64,000 bases of DNA from Symsagittifera roscoffensis (taxonomy: Eukaryota; Xenacoelomorpha; Acoela; Convolutidae), in contig NC_087064.1 in NCBI RefSeq assembly GCF_963678635.1, positions 65,651,548 through 65,715,547 on the forward strand, read 5' to 3'. Under the pieces are notes generated by a model that saw nothing but the letters and a program-made list of their open reading frames with translations, was not told the origin of the DNA and searched no databases. The number at the start of each line of letters is the position of its first letter. Within the stretch, counting starts at the first letter, position 1. Shown piece after piece: positions 45,701 to 56,009 of this stretch. A program made the position numbers and the translations under genes.

Positions 45701-46279
45701 TTGATAAAAGAATTCCTCCAAGCAGTAGTGGAAGTGTCAATAGTGGAACTAATAGCCTTGTTTGTGACATTTGGAGCAGAGAGTTTCATGAAAGGACCGG
45801 CGATGCTGCTCACCGAAGGAATTCAGAACCTGCGGTTAGATGGACTTCTGACATTGATTGCGATTACCCACGGAAACTTGGGAGGACTGATGAAACAGAC
45901 ACGTTTTCCGGAGCAGATGAGAGAGAGAGTGAGGAACTTAGATATGAAGAAGTCCACGGACTCGTGGAATAAGATAAGAGACCTGAGACACACTCTTATC
46001 CAGTATCTCTTACAACAAAATCGCTTTGGAACGGGAGAAGACGAGACTATTGAAAGAGAGGAAGATGTTAGGCGACACGTTGGAGGCATGCCCCTGTTAA
46101 CCGATCTGAGCTTGGCTATGAGAACCGATCCCTTAGCGCTGATCAGAGGAGTCACGGAGTTTGTGATAGTGATCTATGGACCAGCAGTCACGTTTGCGTT
46201 CCCTGACGTTAAGGTGGAGGCATATAGGAGGTCGGTGCTGCACCTGAACCTCATATCAGCAGTGGACGGTAGTCCATAA
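45701..46279 (+). CDS. Post-pol protein, hydrophobic segment and HGGMPLLTDL-like region
   Basis: This is the +1-shifted continuation. It begins with a hydrophobic stretch (EVSIVELIALFVTFGAESF), which aligns with a more strongly hydrophobic one in the minus copy (EILSMLISLLLSLYIVYPRY) and may be a membrane or buried helix. Highly conserved residues follow: LDGLLTLIAITHG, VGGMPLLTDLSLAMRTDPLA, IYGPAVTFAFPDV and LISAVDG. The frame closes at a TAA at 46,277. At this point about 30 residues present in the minus copy are missing, so a deletion explains the break. Confidence 0.65.
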   Translation: MIKEFLQAVVEVSIVELIALFVTFGAESFMKGPAMLLTEGIQNLRLDGLLTLIAITHGNLGGLMKQTRFPEQMRERVRNLDMKKSTDSWNKIRDLRHTLIQYLLQQNRFGTGEDETIEREEDVRRHVGGMPLLTDLSLAMRTDPLALIRGVTEFVIVIYGPAVTFAFPDVKVEAYRRSVLHLNLISAVDGSP

Positions 46280-48258
46280 CATTCATCAATTTTGTCGATC
46301 ACTTCCGTGATCGCATGGGAGAAATAGAAAGAGGACACATCGAAGTGTTTCCGAAGCTTTGGAATATGAGACCCTATGATAAAACGAATGGTGAAATAAC
46401 CAGAGTGCCTCGTCTCACTGCAGCATATCATAAAGTGAGAGAAGAGACGACGGACTGGGGTGATTACGAGAAGCTGCCAGAAGCAATCCCTGAATTCCCT
46501 CTGATAAGAAGGATGTTGCTCGGAGCAGTCTCCGTGGTACAAACTCCTGGATTGAGAGCATTCGAAACCAATGAAAGGAGAGTAGGGAATTTCGGGGGAA
46601 CGATGGATCCATACTTTGTAGGGAGAAATGCCACCGTGTTACAATAAACACGATTTGCATATACGGATCAAGCGACGAGAAGGCGAATAAGCAACGCCGC
46701 GACTCCCAAGCCTGGAAAATTCGATGAGGAATGGACGAGATCAGCTCCGATGAGGATGAGAGGCAGAATCGAACTGCCTGAAGCCTCCTTGATCCTGATT
46801 AGTGTGAAATCGGAGTTGAAAGTGGGAGGAACACTGCAGGCGAGAACCTTCCTAGCACCCTTCGGCTGCGAGGAAATCAAAGTGGTCCATGGAGAAGAGG
46901 AAGATGGATCGGCCGGTACATTGATCATACCGAGATTTCCGGAAGGAGCCGACAATGATGAACAAGGACCTTCGAGCTCAAACAAGGATATGACAGAAGG
47001 AGATGACGGACAGGGAGGAAGCCGTCAAACCGAAGAACCCATGCAACAAGATGCAGATCAAGCTGGTGGGGAAGACGACAGGGCATCGACAGGAGGAACA
47101 TCCAGCCTGGATTTCAATATCTTCAGTGATCTTGAGAACAATGCAGATACGTTGGAGACGACTGAGCCAGCGGATGAAGGCATCTCGACACTGGAGCCTC
47201 CGTCAGCCTTTATGGAAATGAAACGGAATTTGCCGGAGAGCAGCTCTCCTGGCAATTCAAGAAATAACGAACAAAGAATCCTTATGGAATCACCTAGAAG
47301 AAGAAGAATAGAGGCCTCAGCCAGAGTACTTTTCTTGGGAACGCTGCCCGAAGAAGAATGGGAAGTACATCATCGAGACCACGAGAGTAGGACGGGATGT
47401 AAATTGGACAGAGTGGCGTTCTTGGAAGAAGTCTGGACAGTGGTTCAGAGCTATGGGACCCATTCCATTCTGAAAACGGGTCTCAACCAACCCTTGATGA
47501 GGGAAGTCCTTGACAAGCTTGATGAGTGTGAAGGGAGATTGAGTGAGTTGTTGATCGACTCGGCCACTGATGAAAGTGAAGCGAATTCTCCCATCAAGAT
47601 GACAGCGCAGGACAATAAAGGAGAGGTGGTGTATCTGTCAAGAACCAGGAGAGGGACGATGCGATCAAAATTGGTGATTGATAAGATCAATGCGATGAAA
47701 ATGAAGTTGGGCAGCAGAGTGATACCGAGGAGAGTCGGAAAGACGAAGGTGGATTCGGAGATATCGATGAAAGCTGTTAACTCAGCGAAAAGGAAACGAG
47801 TCGAGGAAGTCATGGATTTGGGGCAAGGTGATTATCAACTGCCTGGCACAGATAAATTGTTAACTGATGTAGTGATGGTGCCACCCATTCCCATGGCGGG
47901 AATAAAGTCAACAGGTTATAAATCCAAAAGGAGTGACCGCACTCTGACTGGAGCAACCTTGGAAATGGAAATACTCAGCCAATGTGGAGAGAGCAAAATG
48001 AAAGACTTTAAGCCTTCTCCCATGAATCATGGAAAGGGAAATGTCGCAGGACATTTTGTACCAGTAGAATACAACCGACTGACAGTATCGGAGACTGTGT
48101 CGATAGATGAACCTGAAGGTGGATACATGGAGATGTTAGAATACAGAAACTCGGCTAGAGGGTATGTGATGGCTCTGGAGGACAAAGAGGCCATGGAGGG
48201 TTATCTGGAGACAATGTTGCAAGGCACCACCCTCAAGCAGAAGGCGTACGGGACTTAA
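46280..48258 (+). CDS. Post-pol protein, central region (one internal TAA)
   Basis: The frame returns to the main register and stays open to TAA at 48,256, interrupted only by TAA at 46,645. Conserved blocks shared with the minus copy are HIEVFPKLWN, AIPEFPLIRRM and FLAPFGCEEIKV, then an acidic Gln/Asp/Glu-rich spacer (46,930-47,200), then RVLFLGTLPEEEW, matching MFLGTLDENAW in the other copy (58.8 kb), and a Lys/Arg-rich stretch with possible nuclear signals (SAKRKRVEE). The minus copy has stops at other positions, which supports an ancestral continuous frame. I do not recognise any enzyme domain. Confidence 0.65.
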
Positions 48259-50901
48259 GCGTCGTCTGAGATACAGGCGGAAACGATGGAGCAGTTGGTG
48301 AGCCTTCCATGGAAAGCAGTGGTATTAAGGCACTTCGAAGAAGAGATGAGGACTACGCCAAGAATACACGCTCTCATGGCAGTACCTTACGTAAGAACAG
48401 AGTTACAACTGAGGTTTGCCTGGTGCATGATGGGACTAACTAGTGAAGAGTATGATTCAGTAGAAAGGAAGAGGTCAAAAGAAGAGAAGTTTTCCCTTAT
48501 GACGAACCTGAGGGATCTGATAGTCCAAGAGGGAGCAGCAGTAGCGTGTGCGAAACGGAGAGACGCTCTCTGTTTCATTCGATTCATGATAGAGCAGATT
48601 TCAGTACCTGCCTTGAACACTTGTGTTAAGATGCTGAGGGAAGGCGATGAGCGAGCGAAAGCTTTACTCTTGCTAGCTCTGTTGGATATGCAGCAAAGCA
48701 AACCGATGAGGGTGAACATGAAAGAACCCGAGGAATTAGAGCCCATGAGAAAGATAGATGAAATCAGGAGATTCTCAAACAAGGAGCTGAGACTCACTAA
48801 AGAATCTATGGGGGCAATGCCGAAGTCCAGTGAATACTGTGGACCGATCAAGGAGAAATCGTATAGCTACGTATCCGGAATCATAGGGATAGCGTACAAC
48901 CCTTTCCTGAGTGAAGACATACGCGATTGCTTCTTCGATTACGAGCAGGCGGTGTTACTAAGATTCTGGACGTCCAGAATTGTAACGATTAAGAGCGTTA
49001 ACAATCCACAGGCCAAATTGGGACTGGTCTTGGAAGAAGAAGTGACTGCACCTTCCGTACCAAAATCCGACAAAAGAGCGGAGTTTGGGTTGGGATTCTC
49101 GGATGAATTACTGAGAACGAGCTTGATGGCAGTGTGGGAATTGATGAGGCCATCATGGTGTCCTAGTCCCAACGCTGACTCGATATTACGGGCGACGAAA
49201 GACGTGCAGAGGGAACTAAATGCAGACTGTAACCTGCGTGACCTTAACATCATATATAATGTGATGATCACGGCCTCTAGGAGCAACGGCGAGGATAAAG
49301 TGGAATTGCCTGGCTGGGGACCAGAAGACTGGGTCAAACCTGGTAGCTGTCTGGCGGAAGTCTGTGGACTGGAAGGTCACGTTTGTGGAGGTCTGGACTG
49401 TGTGAAGACCCTAGAGAAACAACACAAGCAATTGACGGTATTGTTTGGAAACGTAGTGATGAAAGCAAGAACAGAAACGGAACTGATAGCAGATTGCCAT
49501 GGAGGGACCGAGGTGAATCTAGTGACTCCACTAGGATTCTACAGCATGTTTGGTTCTCTAGAGTCACTATTGAATCTAGAACAGAAACATGAGATGGTCA
49601 CAGCCATCAGTGTAGAAGTATTTCCAGGAGTTCTGCAGACTGAGCAGAAATACATAGGAAAATGGAGGGAAGCGATCGGGACGGAAATGAACATCAGACA
49701 CAGTGAGATTTATTGTAGACCATCAAGAGCACCATATTTGGTGGGTTCGACATTGGCTCCAATGTGCAAGAGCAGATACCCGGTACATTTCGTAGCCGTG
49801 GATGTAAAGAGTACGAGAACGATCGTGGATCAAGCCTTCTCAGTGCCAAAGTGTGTGAGACTGGCGAAAATGTCCGAGAAGTCTTACGAGTTGCTATGTA
49901 AGATGTTCTCAGCAGTTCCAGAGAGAACCAAGGAAGAGTTGGAATCAATACTAGGAAAGAAGTTCATGGGATATGTGAGCGTGAACTTCAGTGACTTTGA
50001 GAGACAGAAACAGAGAGGATCAACTGTCACAGATTACAATACAGTAGACGAGAATGATGAAGTCCACCGAGTGATGATGGAAGTGGAACCATTACTGGAA
50101 GCTTCGGAAAAACGTAATTGGAGGAGCATCATGTTGACACATGACGAGTTTCCCTGCCACTGCTTGCTGCAGACCTGGTGGTATCCCAAGCGTAGTAATC
50201 TGATGTTGATCTGGGACTCTGGAGAGCTGCTCTCCATGGGTTTACCAGACTCATCACAGCCCATAACAATAGTGATAGTGGGAGTTATGATGGCGATACG
50301 ATGGCTGGAAGCTCATGTGAGAGAAAATAATAGACAGGAGGCACCGACGAGAGAACAATTGCGGAAATTGGATTGTCTAAAAGATTTAGATCTTTTTGAG
50401 ACAATGTGCAAAATTCTAAACATTCCGATGAAAGTGAAGAAGATATGGGCAAGAAAACGACTGATGCCATGGTTCAGAGCTAACATGACTGCATGGTTGT
50501 ACGAATATGCTAAGAAGCATATGTCGAAGCACGGCAGAGTATACAGTGAATATCAGCTGGACATTGGAGCAGGAGCTTTCAAGCGAGCTCTCGTGACTCA
50601 TCGGAATACAGTGACCACCGCTGTGAAAAGAATTTCCAGGACAAGTGAACGTAGTGGAAAGGAGAAGGCAGAGATGTTAAAGGAAGATTTGGAGAGAAAT
50701 GTGAGGTTGTGTCTCCACAACAGCTTCTGCAGGAACAGAGAATCTAACGTGGATCCCCTACCTTGTTGCAAACAAAGGGTAGAAGAGCAGAAGTGTGGGA
50801 GGACGGCTTCCAACAGTGTCAGGATAGCTAACGACATGTTGCAAGATACGGAAACTGAGAGTGCAGAGTCAGTATCACAGGAGGAGGAAATGGAACATTG
50901 A
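48259..50901 (+). CDS. Post-pol protein, C-terminal 871-residue part with Cys/His clusters
   Basis: An ATG at 48,286 opens 871 codons, but the frame is also continuous with the preceding one across the TAA at 48,256. It is the best preserved part. Conserved with the minus copy are LRHFEEEMRTTPRIHALMA, YVSGIIGIAYNPFL, a four-Cys cluster C-x4-C-x6-C-x4-C (about 49,340-49,402), FSVPKCVRLAKMS, the motif TH-x-E-x-PCHCL-x-QT-x-WYP near 50,140-50,190, and LHNSFC-x-NRES near 50,718. The Cys/His patterns suggest zinc binding or disulphides; no family is recognised. There is no signal peptide or envelope-like architecture. It ends at TGA at 50,899, about 0.9 kb before the 3' LTR. Confidence 0.75.
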   Translation, partial: ASSEIQAETMEQLVSLPWKAVVLRHFEEEMRTTPRIHALMAVPYVRTELQLRFAWCMMGLTSEEYDSVERKRSKEEKFSLMTNLRDLIVQEGAAVACAKRRDALCFIRFMIEQISVPALNTCVKMLREGDERAKALLLLALLDMQQSKPMRVNMKEPEELEPMRKIDEIRRFSNKELRLTKESMGAMPKSSEYCGPIKEKSYSYVSGIIGIAYNPFLSEDIRDCFFDYEQAVLLRFWTSRIVTIKSVNNPQAKLGLVLEEEVTAPSVPKSDKRAEFGLGFSDELLRTSLMAVWELMRPSWCPSPNADSILRATKDVQRELNADCNLRDLNIIYNVMITASRSNGEDKVELPGWGPEDWVKPGSCLAEVCGLEGHVCGGLDCVKTLEKQHKQLTVLFGNVVMKARTETELIADCHGGTEVNLVTPLGFYSMFGSLESLLNLEQKHEMVTAISVEVFPGVLQTEQKYIGKWREAIGTEMNIRHSEIYCRPSRAPYLVGSTLAPMCKSRYPVHFVAVDVKSTRTIVDQAFSVPKCVRLAKMSEKSYELLCKMFSAVPERTKEELESILGKKFMGYVSVNFSDFERQKQRGSTVTDYNTVDENDEVHRVMMEVEPLLEASEKRNWRSIMLTHDEFPCHCLLQTWWYPKRSNLMLIWDSGELLSMGLPDSSQPITIVIVGVMMAIRWLEAHVRENNRQEAPTREQLRKLDCLKDLDLFETMCKILNIPMKVKKIWARKRLMPWFRANMTAWLYEYAKKHMSKHGRVYSEYQLDIGAGAFKRALVTHRNTVTTAVKRISRTSERSGKEKAEMLKEDLERNVRLCLHNSFCRNRESNVDPLPCCKQRVEEQKCGRTASNSVRIANDMLQDTETESAESVSQEEEMEH

Positions 50902-51823
50902 CGAATGGACGAAAAACGAGATGCAAAAAGAGACGAAATAAGAAGAATTTAGAAGTTTTAGAACTTCTAAACGACGATAAAAGAAGAAAACAAAGGAGTG
51001 ATGAGGAAAAAATTAAAATTCAGAATTGTTTTATGTGTGTGAAAAAACTCAAGTGAGAAACCAAGCAACCAAGTTGTAATTGAAAACTGAAACATTTAGT
51101 TGAGTTTTGAAATTGTTGCATTTATAAATTTGCATTTTGATTATAGTTGAGTGGCTTTAGAGACACTTACTTACTATTTATTTAGAAAGGCATGAGTGAA
51201 AGAGTATATTTAAATATTCCAGCCTACATGACTGTTTTTAATCAGCTAGGAGAACTGATCACTTTGTGGTGACATGAAAGGCTTGGGTAATCTCTCGAAG
51301 AGGGAGATTGTTTCATTGTTCTTTCCAACCACAGAGTTTCTTAGTTTTAGTATTCAGGACAATAACAAGCAAGATTTCCGAAAGGAAAAAGCATAGTAGG
51401 ATAATTTTAGCTTGTTGGTTGGCAGGACTGTCCTGCAAACCAACACCTTTTAAATCTAAGAGAAAAAGTTTTTAATCGGGACATTGACATTGGAAGTCGG
51501 AAAATAAGTTTTATCTTAGGTCATATCCTCAATGTGCAGATTAATGAAAGAATTTGAAGGCTATAGTGATTTAATATGATGCCATTTATATTCTGCAGTG
51601 AGTCGATATGACGTGGATAAAAGTAATTTCGTGCATTTTGTAAATTCTGTTCGATGACACTGTATCTATTTTACGAACATTGCGAGATTCAATGAGGACA
51701 TTGACCGGACTGTCCGGGGAGTATGTGACATTCGACCAGAATGGACAAAATGCAATCTCTGCAGTCTCGGAGTTTTTAGCAGCGAACCTTCCGAATTGGC
51801 GATGTAGAAGGAATAAGAACGTT
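50902..51823 (+). other. Element 3' untranslated region
   Basis: AT-rich, between the last stop and the 3' LTR. A 64-codon frame (51,680-51,874) runs across the LTR boundary and ends inside it. A purine-rich run (gtagaaggaataagaa, near 51,802-51,818) just before the LTR is a candidate polypurine tract for plus-strand priming, although it contains T residues. Confidence 0.5.
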
Positions 51824-53540
51824 ATTCGAACGATCGGACAAATCGTGAAGGCTGAAGGATTCGGAAATTCCTAAATTTTAAATTTTGGAAGTGATGACGT
51901 AACAATTCTCAGAAACGTCAAAAACGGCCATTTTGGCAGAAAAACTGAAAAGCAACACAACAACGATAGTTGCGCTGACGAAAACAACGAAGATTGTGAT
52001 AAAAAAAACCACAGAGAGAAACAGAAGTGACAGAGACCGCTCCGAGTTGCAATTATTGTGTCAGCACAATAGTTGCAAAGCAGTTGCTAACAACAGTGAG
52101 GGGTGGAAACCAGCCTTCCGGATTACAGAGAAATCAAGCTTAACGTGCTTGATTCAGTGGATTCGAGAATCCGGAGGGGTTTCGGGACTGAAACTTTTAT
52201 CATTTTATATGAACTTTCAGCTTCCCTGTCATGTCATGAATTGAATTTAATTAACATCCGAATTCATTCTACTAAGATGAGAAGCTAGGAGTTGGGGGAA
52301 AGGGTTGATCCATCTTCGATGGAGATGATGATTTTTATCTACTGAACAAAAACAATAATAATTCAATAAATAGTAGTAGCCCTGTTTTTAGGAGTGACCT
52401 CCTGGTCTTGAGATACTGAGACCCAGTCATGAGCTCACTATTTTTGCATGTAATTAAGTTAATTTGAGTGTTTTGACCGAAGCCGAAAGCAGTAACGTTT
52501 TTTGTCGACACGATGTTAGAAAGACCACCGAAAGTACTGGCTTGGTAGAGAGGGTGAAAAGCATGCAAAGCTCTGTTTAGACGTTAGCCAGTCGTCTTAG
52601 AACTTAGTTTTGTTCTCCGTCGATATGTATCTTCCGGGCGAATGTTACATTTCTTCATGCTTCACGCCTATTTATGACGACGAACCTGCAGTGCACTGTG
52701 CCATTCTGCCGGATTGGCACAGTCAAACCGTCCGACGAGAACAAAACGGACGTTAATGACGTTACAGACGAATTCGCGATGAAAAGGAGGGTCAGAATGT
52801 TCTGGAATTTTTGAATTTTAATATTTCGATTGTCGACAGTTCATTTCCCGGAAATGTAGAGAACGGCCATTTTGACGGAAAAAGAGAAGAGAAAAACTGT
52901 AACAGTCGCCTACTTCGGTCACATATGAGGCTTAAGAAAAATAGGCCCTATAAACATTGGCTCAAGAGTCAGGGACACTATCTCTTGTGTTTTTCTACCT
53001 CAAAACGTTCGGAGCCAATTCGGTTCACTTGCGACATGAGACTAGAACCCGTTACAGCTTAAAGGCCACAACCAAAATACCCCCCCCCACTCTAGAAAAT
53101 GAGAACGTCCCCATACTTAGGTCTCAAAATACCCAAAATACACGAACGCCGTTAAAAACAGGGTCGGAACAATCCGTTAAGTTACTTTTTATTGGACAGT
53201 GGAACTTTGATCCATTTCAGATGGATCAACCTAAAACTCGCCATATCTCAACATACTTATCACAGAATACACTCGGGAAAATTAAATTAGGTACTTACAT
53301 AGCAGCACACTTGAGAATCAGAGTAACTAAGCTAATTAGTAACTCTAGCATAAATATAATTGAATATAACTCGAGAAATTTTCTATCAATGAATCCCAAT
53401 CGAAGGAAATGAGTTAATGATAAATTGCGCTCAATCCGGAAGGGTCAGCTGATTTGTGCTCAATTCGGAAGGGTCTTGGCAGAAGACTGATCCGGCAAGC
53501 AGTACAAGGAGCAACAAGAAGGCGCTCAACAACAACAACA
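51824..53540 (+). repeat. 3' LTR
   Basis: It matches the 5' LTR from attcgaacgat to gcgctcaac. The right end is uncertain because the 5' LTR is cut by the gap at the equivalent of about 53,530. It has single-copy versions of the parts duplicated in the 5' LTR, a CRE-like TGACGTAA at 51,895-51,902, and the paired hairpins at 52,132-52,172. Confidence 0.9.
52132..52172 (+). promoter_or_regulatory. Paired hairpins in the 3' LTR
   Basis: aatcaagc (52,132-52,139), loop ttaacgt, gcttgatt (52,147-52,154), then ggatt (52,159), cgag, aatcc (52,168-52,172). An outer ccttcc...ggaggg pairing would close a three-way junction. Confidence 0.5.
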
Positions 53541-54100
53541 ATCGACTGTTGGGTATCGTTAACAAGTTTTGTATCCCTTTTGGTACAAAAAGTAAGATAG
53601 TAGTCTGTGGGGGGCTCGACAGTGCTGCACTGTAGTGACCCTTCACCGAACTGCGAATATCCGAGTTAAGCACCTTAATTCGGATATTAAACAAACCCGG
53701 AGGGGTATAGTATTACTAATATTATTACTTATATAGCCTATATTAATACTCTTATACCGTTTTTCAGTGAAAAACACAGAAAGCAGACCGGTTTTTAGGG
53801 TCAAAATAGCGATATTTTGATCCCCCACACAAATCGCGATTTTTGAGATATCGATAATTTTTGAAACGGAAAAAAGCGCTAAATTAGTGTGTTACATCGT
53901 AACTGCACTACTACAATAGATAGAACCGGTTAAGTTTAGTTCGGAAGTGGTTGGAACTATTTTGGAACAAAAAACCAAATTTTCGTGATTTTTGAGAAAA
54001 CGAAACACTGTAAATTCAGAAAATTTTTTGAAATTTTTGAGTTAGAACAGTAAAATTAGTTGTTCGAACAACGTCCACTAGTGAATCTACGAGTTTTAAA
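53541..54100. other. Sequence between LTR and LTR scrap
   Basis: No gene. It has a short purine/CAA repeat at its start (aacaacaacaacaa), an unexplained hairpin-like stretch with gtgctgcactgtag near 53,622, and AT-rich DNA. It may include part of a further diverged LTR of the same family. Confidence 0.35.
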
Positions 54101-54716
54101 ACCCGCTACCCGAAAGCCTTCCGGGTTGCAGAGAAATCGAACTTAACGTGTTTGATTTGGTGGATTCATCAATCCGGAGGGGTCCAGGTAGCATAGTTTT
54201 TCGCAAATTTTTTTAACTAAAGCGTTTTAGATCGGGTTTTTTGCATTGAACTAGAAGATTATAGGCCTTCTGAGCTCGGATCAATATTTTTTAGGTCGAA
54301 AGGAACAGAATTGCGGAAAAAGTTAGGCGGAACCTATAAGAGAGAAATTTTTTGACTTTAGAAAAAAGACGTTTTGTTAAAAAACTTTGGAACTACTGGG
54401 CATATCCAATTGATCTTGGTACCAATAGATCAGAAATTAGCTGAGCTTACTGATAGGGAACAAGGGTCGGAACAATCCGTTAAGTTACTTTTTATTGGAC
54501 AGTGGAACTTTGATCCATTTCAGATGGATCAACCTAAAACTCGCCATATCTCAACATACTTATCACAGAATACACTCGGGAAAATTAAATTAGGTACTTA
54601 CATAGCAGCACACTTGAGAATCAGAGTATCTAAGCTAATTAGTAACTCTAGCATAAATATAATTGAATATAACTCGAAAAGTTTTCTATCAATGAATCCC
54701 AATCGAAGGAAATGAG
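54100..54716 (+). repeat. Scrap of a diverged LTR of the same family
   Basis: Two blocks match the LTR in the same order and strand. Block 54,111-54,185 contains the paired hairpins with substitutions, and block 54,461-54,716 (from gggtcggaacaatccgttaa to cgaaggaaatgag) is nearly identical to the 3' LTR. They are 326 bp apart instead of about 1,030 bp, so the middle is deleted or replaced. Confidence 0.75.
54135..54175 (+). promoter_or_regulatory. Paired hairpins in the diverged LTR scrap
   Basis: aatcgaac (54,135-54,142), ttaacgt, gtttgatt (54,150-54,157), ggatt (54,162), catc, aatcc (54,171-54,175). Compared with the main LTRs the first stem shows one G-C to A-U double change and one A-U to G-U change. 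The second stem is unchanged while its loop differs. Confidence 0.5.
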
Positions 54717-54769
54717 TTTTAACTTGAGTATATAGTTTTGGGTCTGAACCATTGGGAGACTTCAGTTGT

Positions 54770-55115
54770 CTACCTTTCCACTGAAGGTTCACTCTGGTTC
54801 AGCTGATCTTCTTTCGTAATCTCTTTGTCTCCTATATCAAGATTGGACAGCTCTACTCTCGTGTTTTTATTATAATCTCGGAAATTGCGAATAGCATTTT
54901 CCCGCTGTTTTTTTCTGTCACTTTTTCGCAATTGCGATTCGGTCGTTCTCCTTTTATTTCTGATGTTTTCAGTTGTCGCGAGAAAACTGAGCATGACAGG
55001 CTCAATTCGAATTTTTGAAAAATTAAACTTCATCCCAAAACTAAGTATTTTGTATTCCTCAAGGTCAAACTTCCAGATATGACCGACTGGCACATACTTC
55101 CCGGACTCAAGATCG
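54770..55115 (-). CDS. Orphan frame of unknown origin
   Basis: The minus-strand frame is open from about 55,115 to a stop at 54,770 (107 codons from a GTG at 55,093). It has a balanced composition: SGKYVPVGHIWKF, then a Lys/Arg/Glu-rich segment (NKRRTTESQLRKSDRKKQRE) and an acidic end. It lies between the LTR scrap and the truncated post-pol copy. It could be an exon or part of another mobile element. I see no clear ATG or strong splice sites. Confidence 0.25.
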
Positions 55116-55535
55116 ATGTCCTCATCGCGTGCTGTTGTCTGTCAGTGAATCCCTAGAAACGCGAGTGTTGCTCAAGGTACAGTGCCAGTGGTCATTTACA
55201 GAAGTTTGCAGCAGACTTAAGTTTATCTACACCCCAAAATTCACAACCATGTAAAATTTTCACACTATCGCTAAACAGCAATCAAAATCGGCACACACCT
55301 GCACCATGGAATTTTTGCTTTTTAAGCTAGTAATTTAAAATTTTTTTGTCTTATTCAATCAAGAAATTGTCATGCAGCATTTTGATTTATATAATAGATA
55401 TAACATATTAATAACAATATCCCATTTGTTAAAATTTCTTTTTTGTGAACCCAGATTTCATCCAAGTTCACCCTCGAGCCCCTTTTCTTCCCTCTCAAGA
55501 CTCAAGACTCTAGAATTTCCCACTGAGCCACCTGC

Positions 55536-56009
55536 TCATCTCGTGTTCTTCGCTTTCGAGGTACCCGGCCCAGACGTATTTAACACCGTAATCTGTCTCA
55601 TCAGTGCCTCTTCATCATCGGAGCTAGTCACGATCTCTTCCCAGGCTTTCAGCTGTTCATAGGACCGCATCCATTCCCTTTGCTCCTGCAATTTCTTTGC
55701 TTGGTTGGGCAAACTCTTCACCCTCGACTCTCGGTTCAAACAGAAGGAATTGTGCAGACTCAGGCTCACGTTCTTCGCCAAGTCTTCCTCCAGTATCGAC
55801 TCTCTCGCCTTGGTATTGTTTCTTGACACCATACCAACTCTTTTCCACCCTTTCGTGATCGCATTTTGATGGGTCAGCAGAGGTCTCTTGAAAGCTTCCG
55901 GTCCTATCTCGGCCAGGAACTGTCGAGATTCCTTTTGATATTTCCTCATATGATCCTTCGTTACCATGTAGGATACCACACCGTTTGTGCCAGACAGTGG
56001 CATGGACAT
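55536..56009 (-). CDS. Post-pol copy 2, C-terminal end
   Basis: It matches the last 125 residues of the plus-strand 871-residue part (IGPEAFKRPLLTHQN against IGAGAFKRALVTHRN; LHNSFCLNRES against LHNSFCRNRES). It has a different acidic, Ser-rich tail ending at 55,536. Relative to the plus copy, roughly 310 bp between the WYP of the PCHC motif and the start of this segment are deleted, and the deletion also changes frame. Confidence 0.65.
   Translation of the reverse strand: MSMPLSGTNGVVSYMVTKDHMRKYQKESRQFLAEIGPEAFKRPLLTHQNAITKGWKRVGMVSRNNTKARESILEEDLAKNVSLSLHNSFCLNRESRVKSLPNQAKKLQEQREWMRSYEQLKAWEEIVTSSDDEEALMRQITVLNTSGPGTSKAKNTR

Larger units (their letters stand above)
31466..53540 (+). mobile_element. 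Giant (~22 kb) Ty3/Gypsy-type LTR retrotransposon with a large extra coding block
   Basis: Direct repeats of 1.7-1.9 kb (31,466-33,349 and about 51,824-53,540) flank gag-pol and a second coding block, all on the plus strand. The pol order PR-RT-RNase H-INT is that of Metaviridae. The block at 42.07-50.90 kb lies after pol and before the 3' LTR, so it belongs to the element and is not a neighbour. The LTRs look about 97-98% identical by eye, implying a fairly recent insertion, yet gag-pol and the extra block carry several stops and frameshifts. The element is richer in GC than its AT-rich surroundings. The LTR ends do not show clear TG...CA and the 5' LTR end is lost in an assembly gap, so I could not verify a target-site duplication. 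Confidence 0.85.

Noticed and set aside
41171-51000. Classical envelope gene making the element an endogenous retrovirus
   Set aside because: No signal peptide, furin-like site or paired transmembrane architecture; the extra block is an SGNH-bearing intracellular-looking protein.
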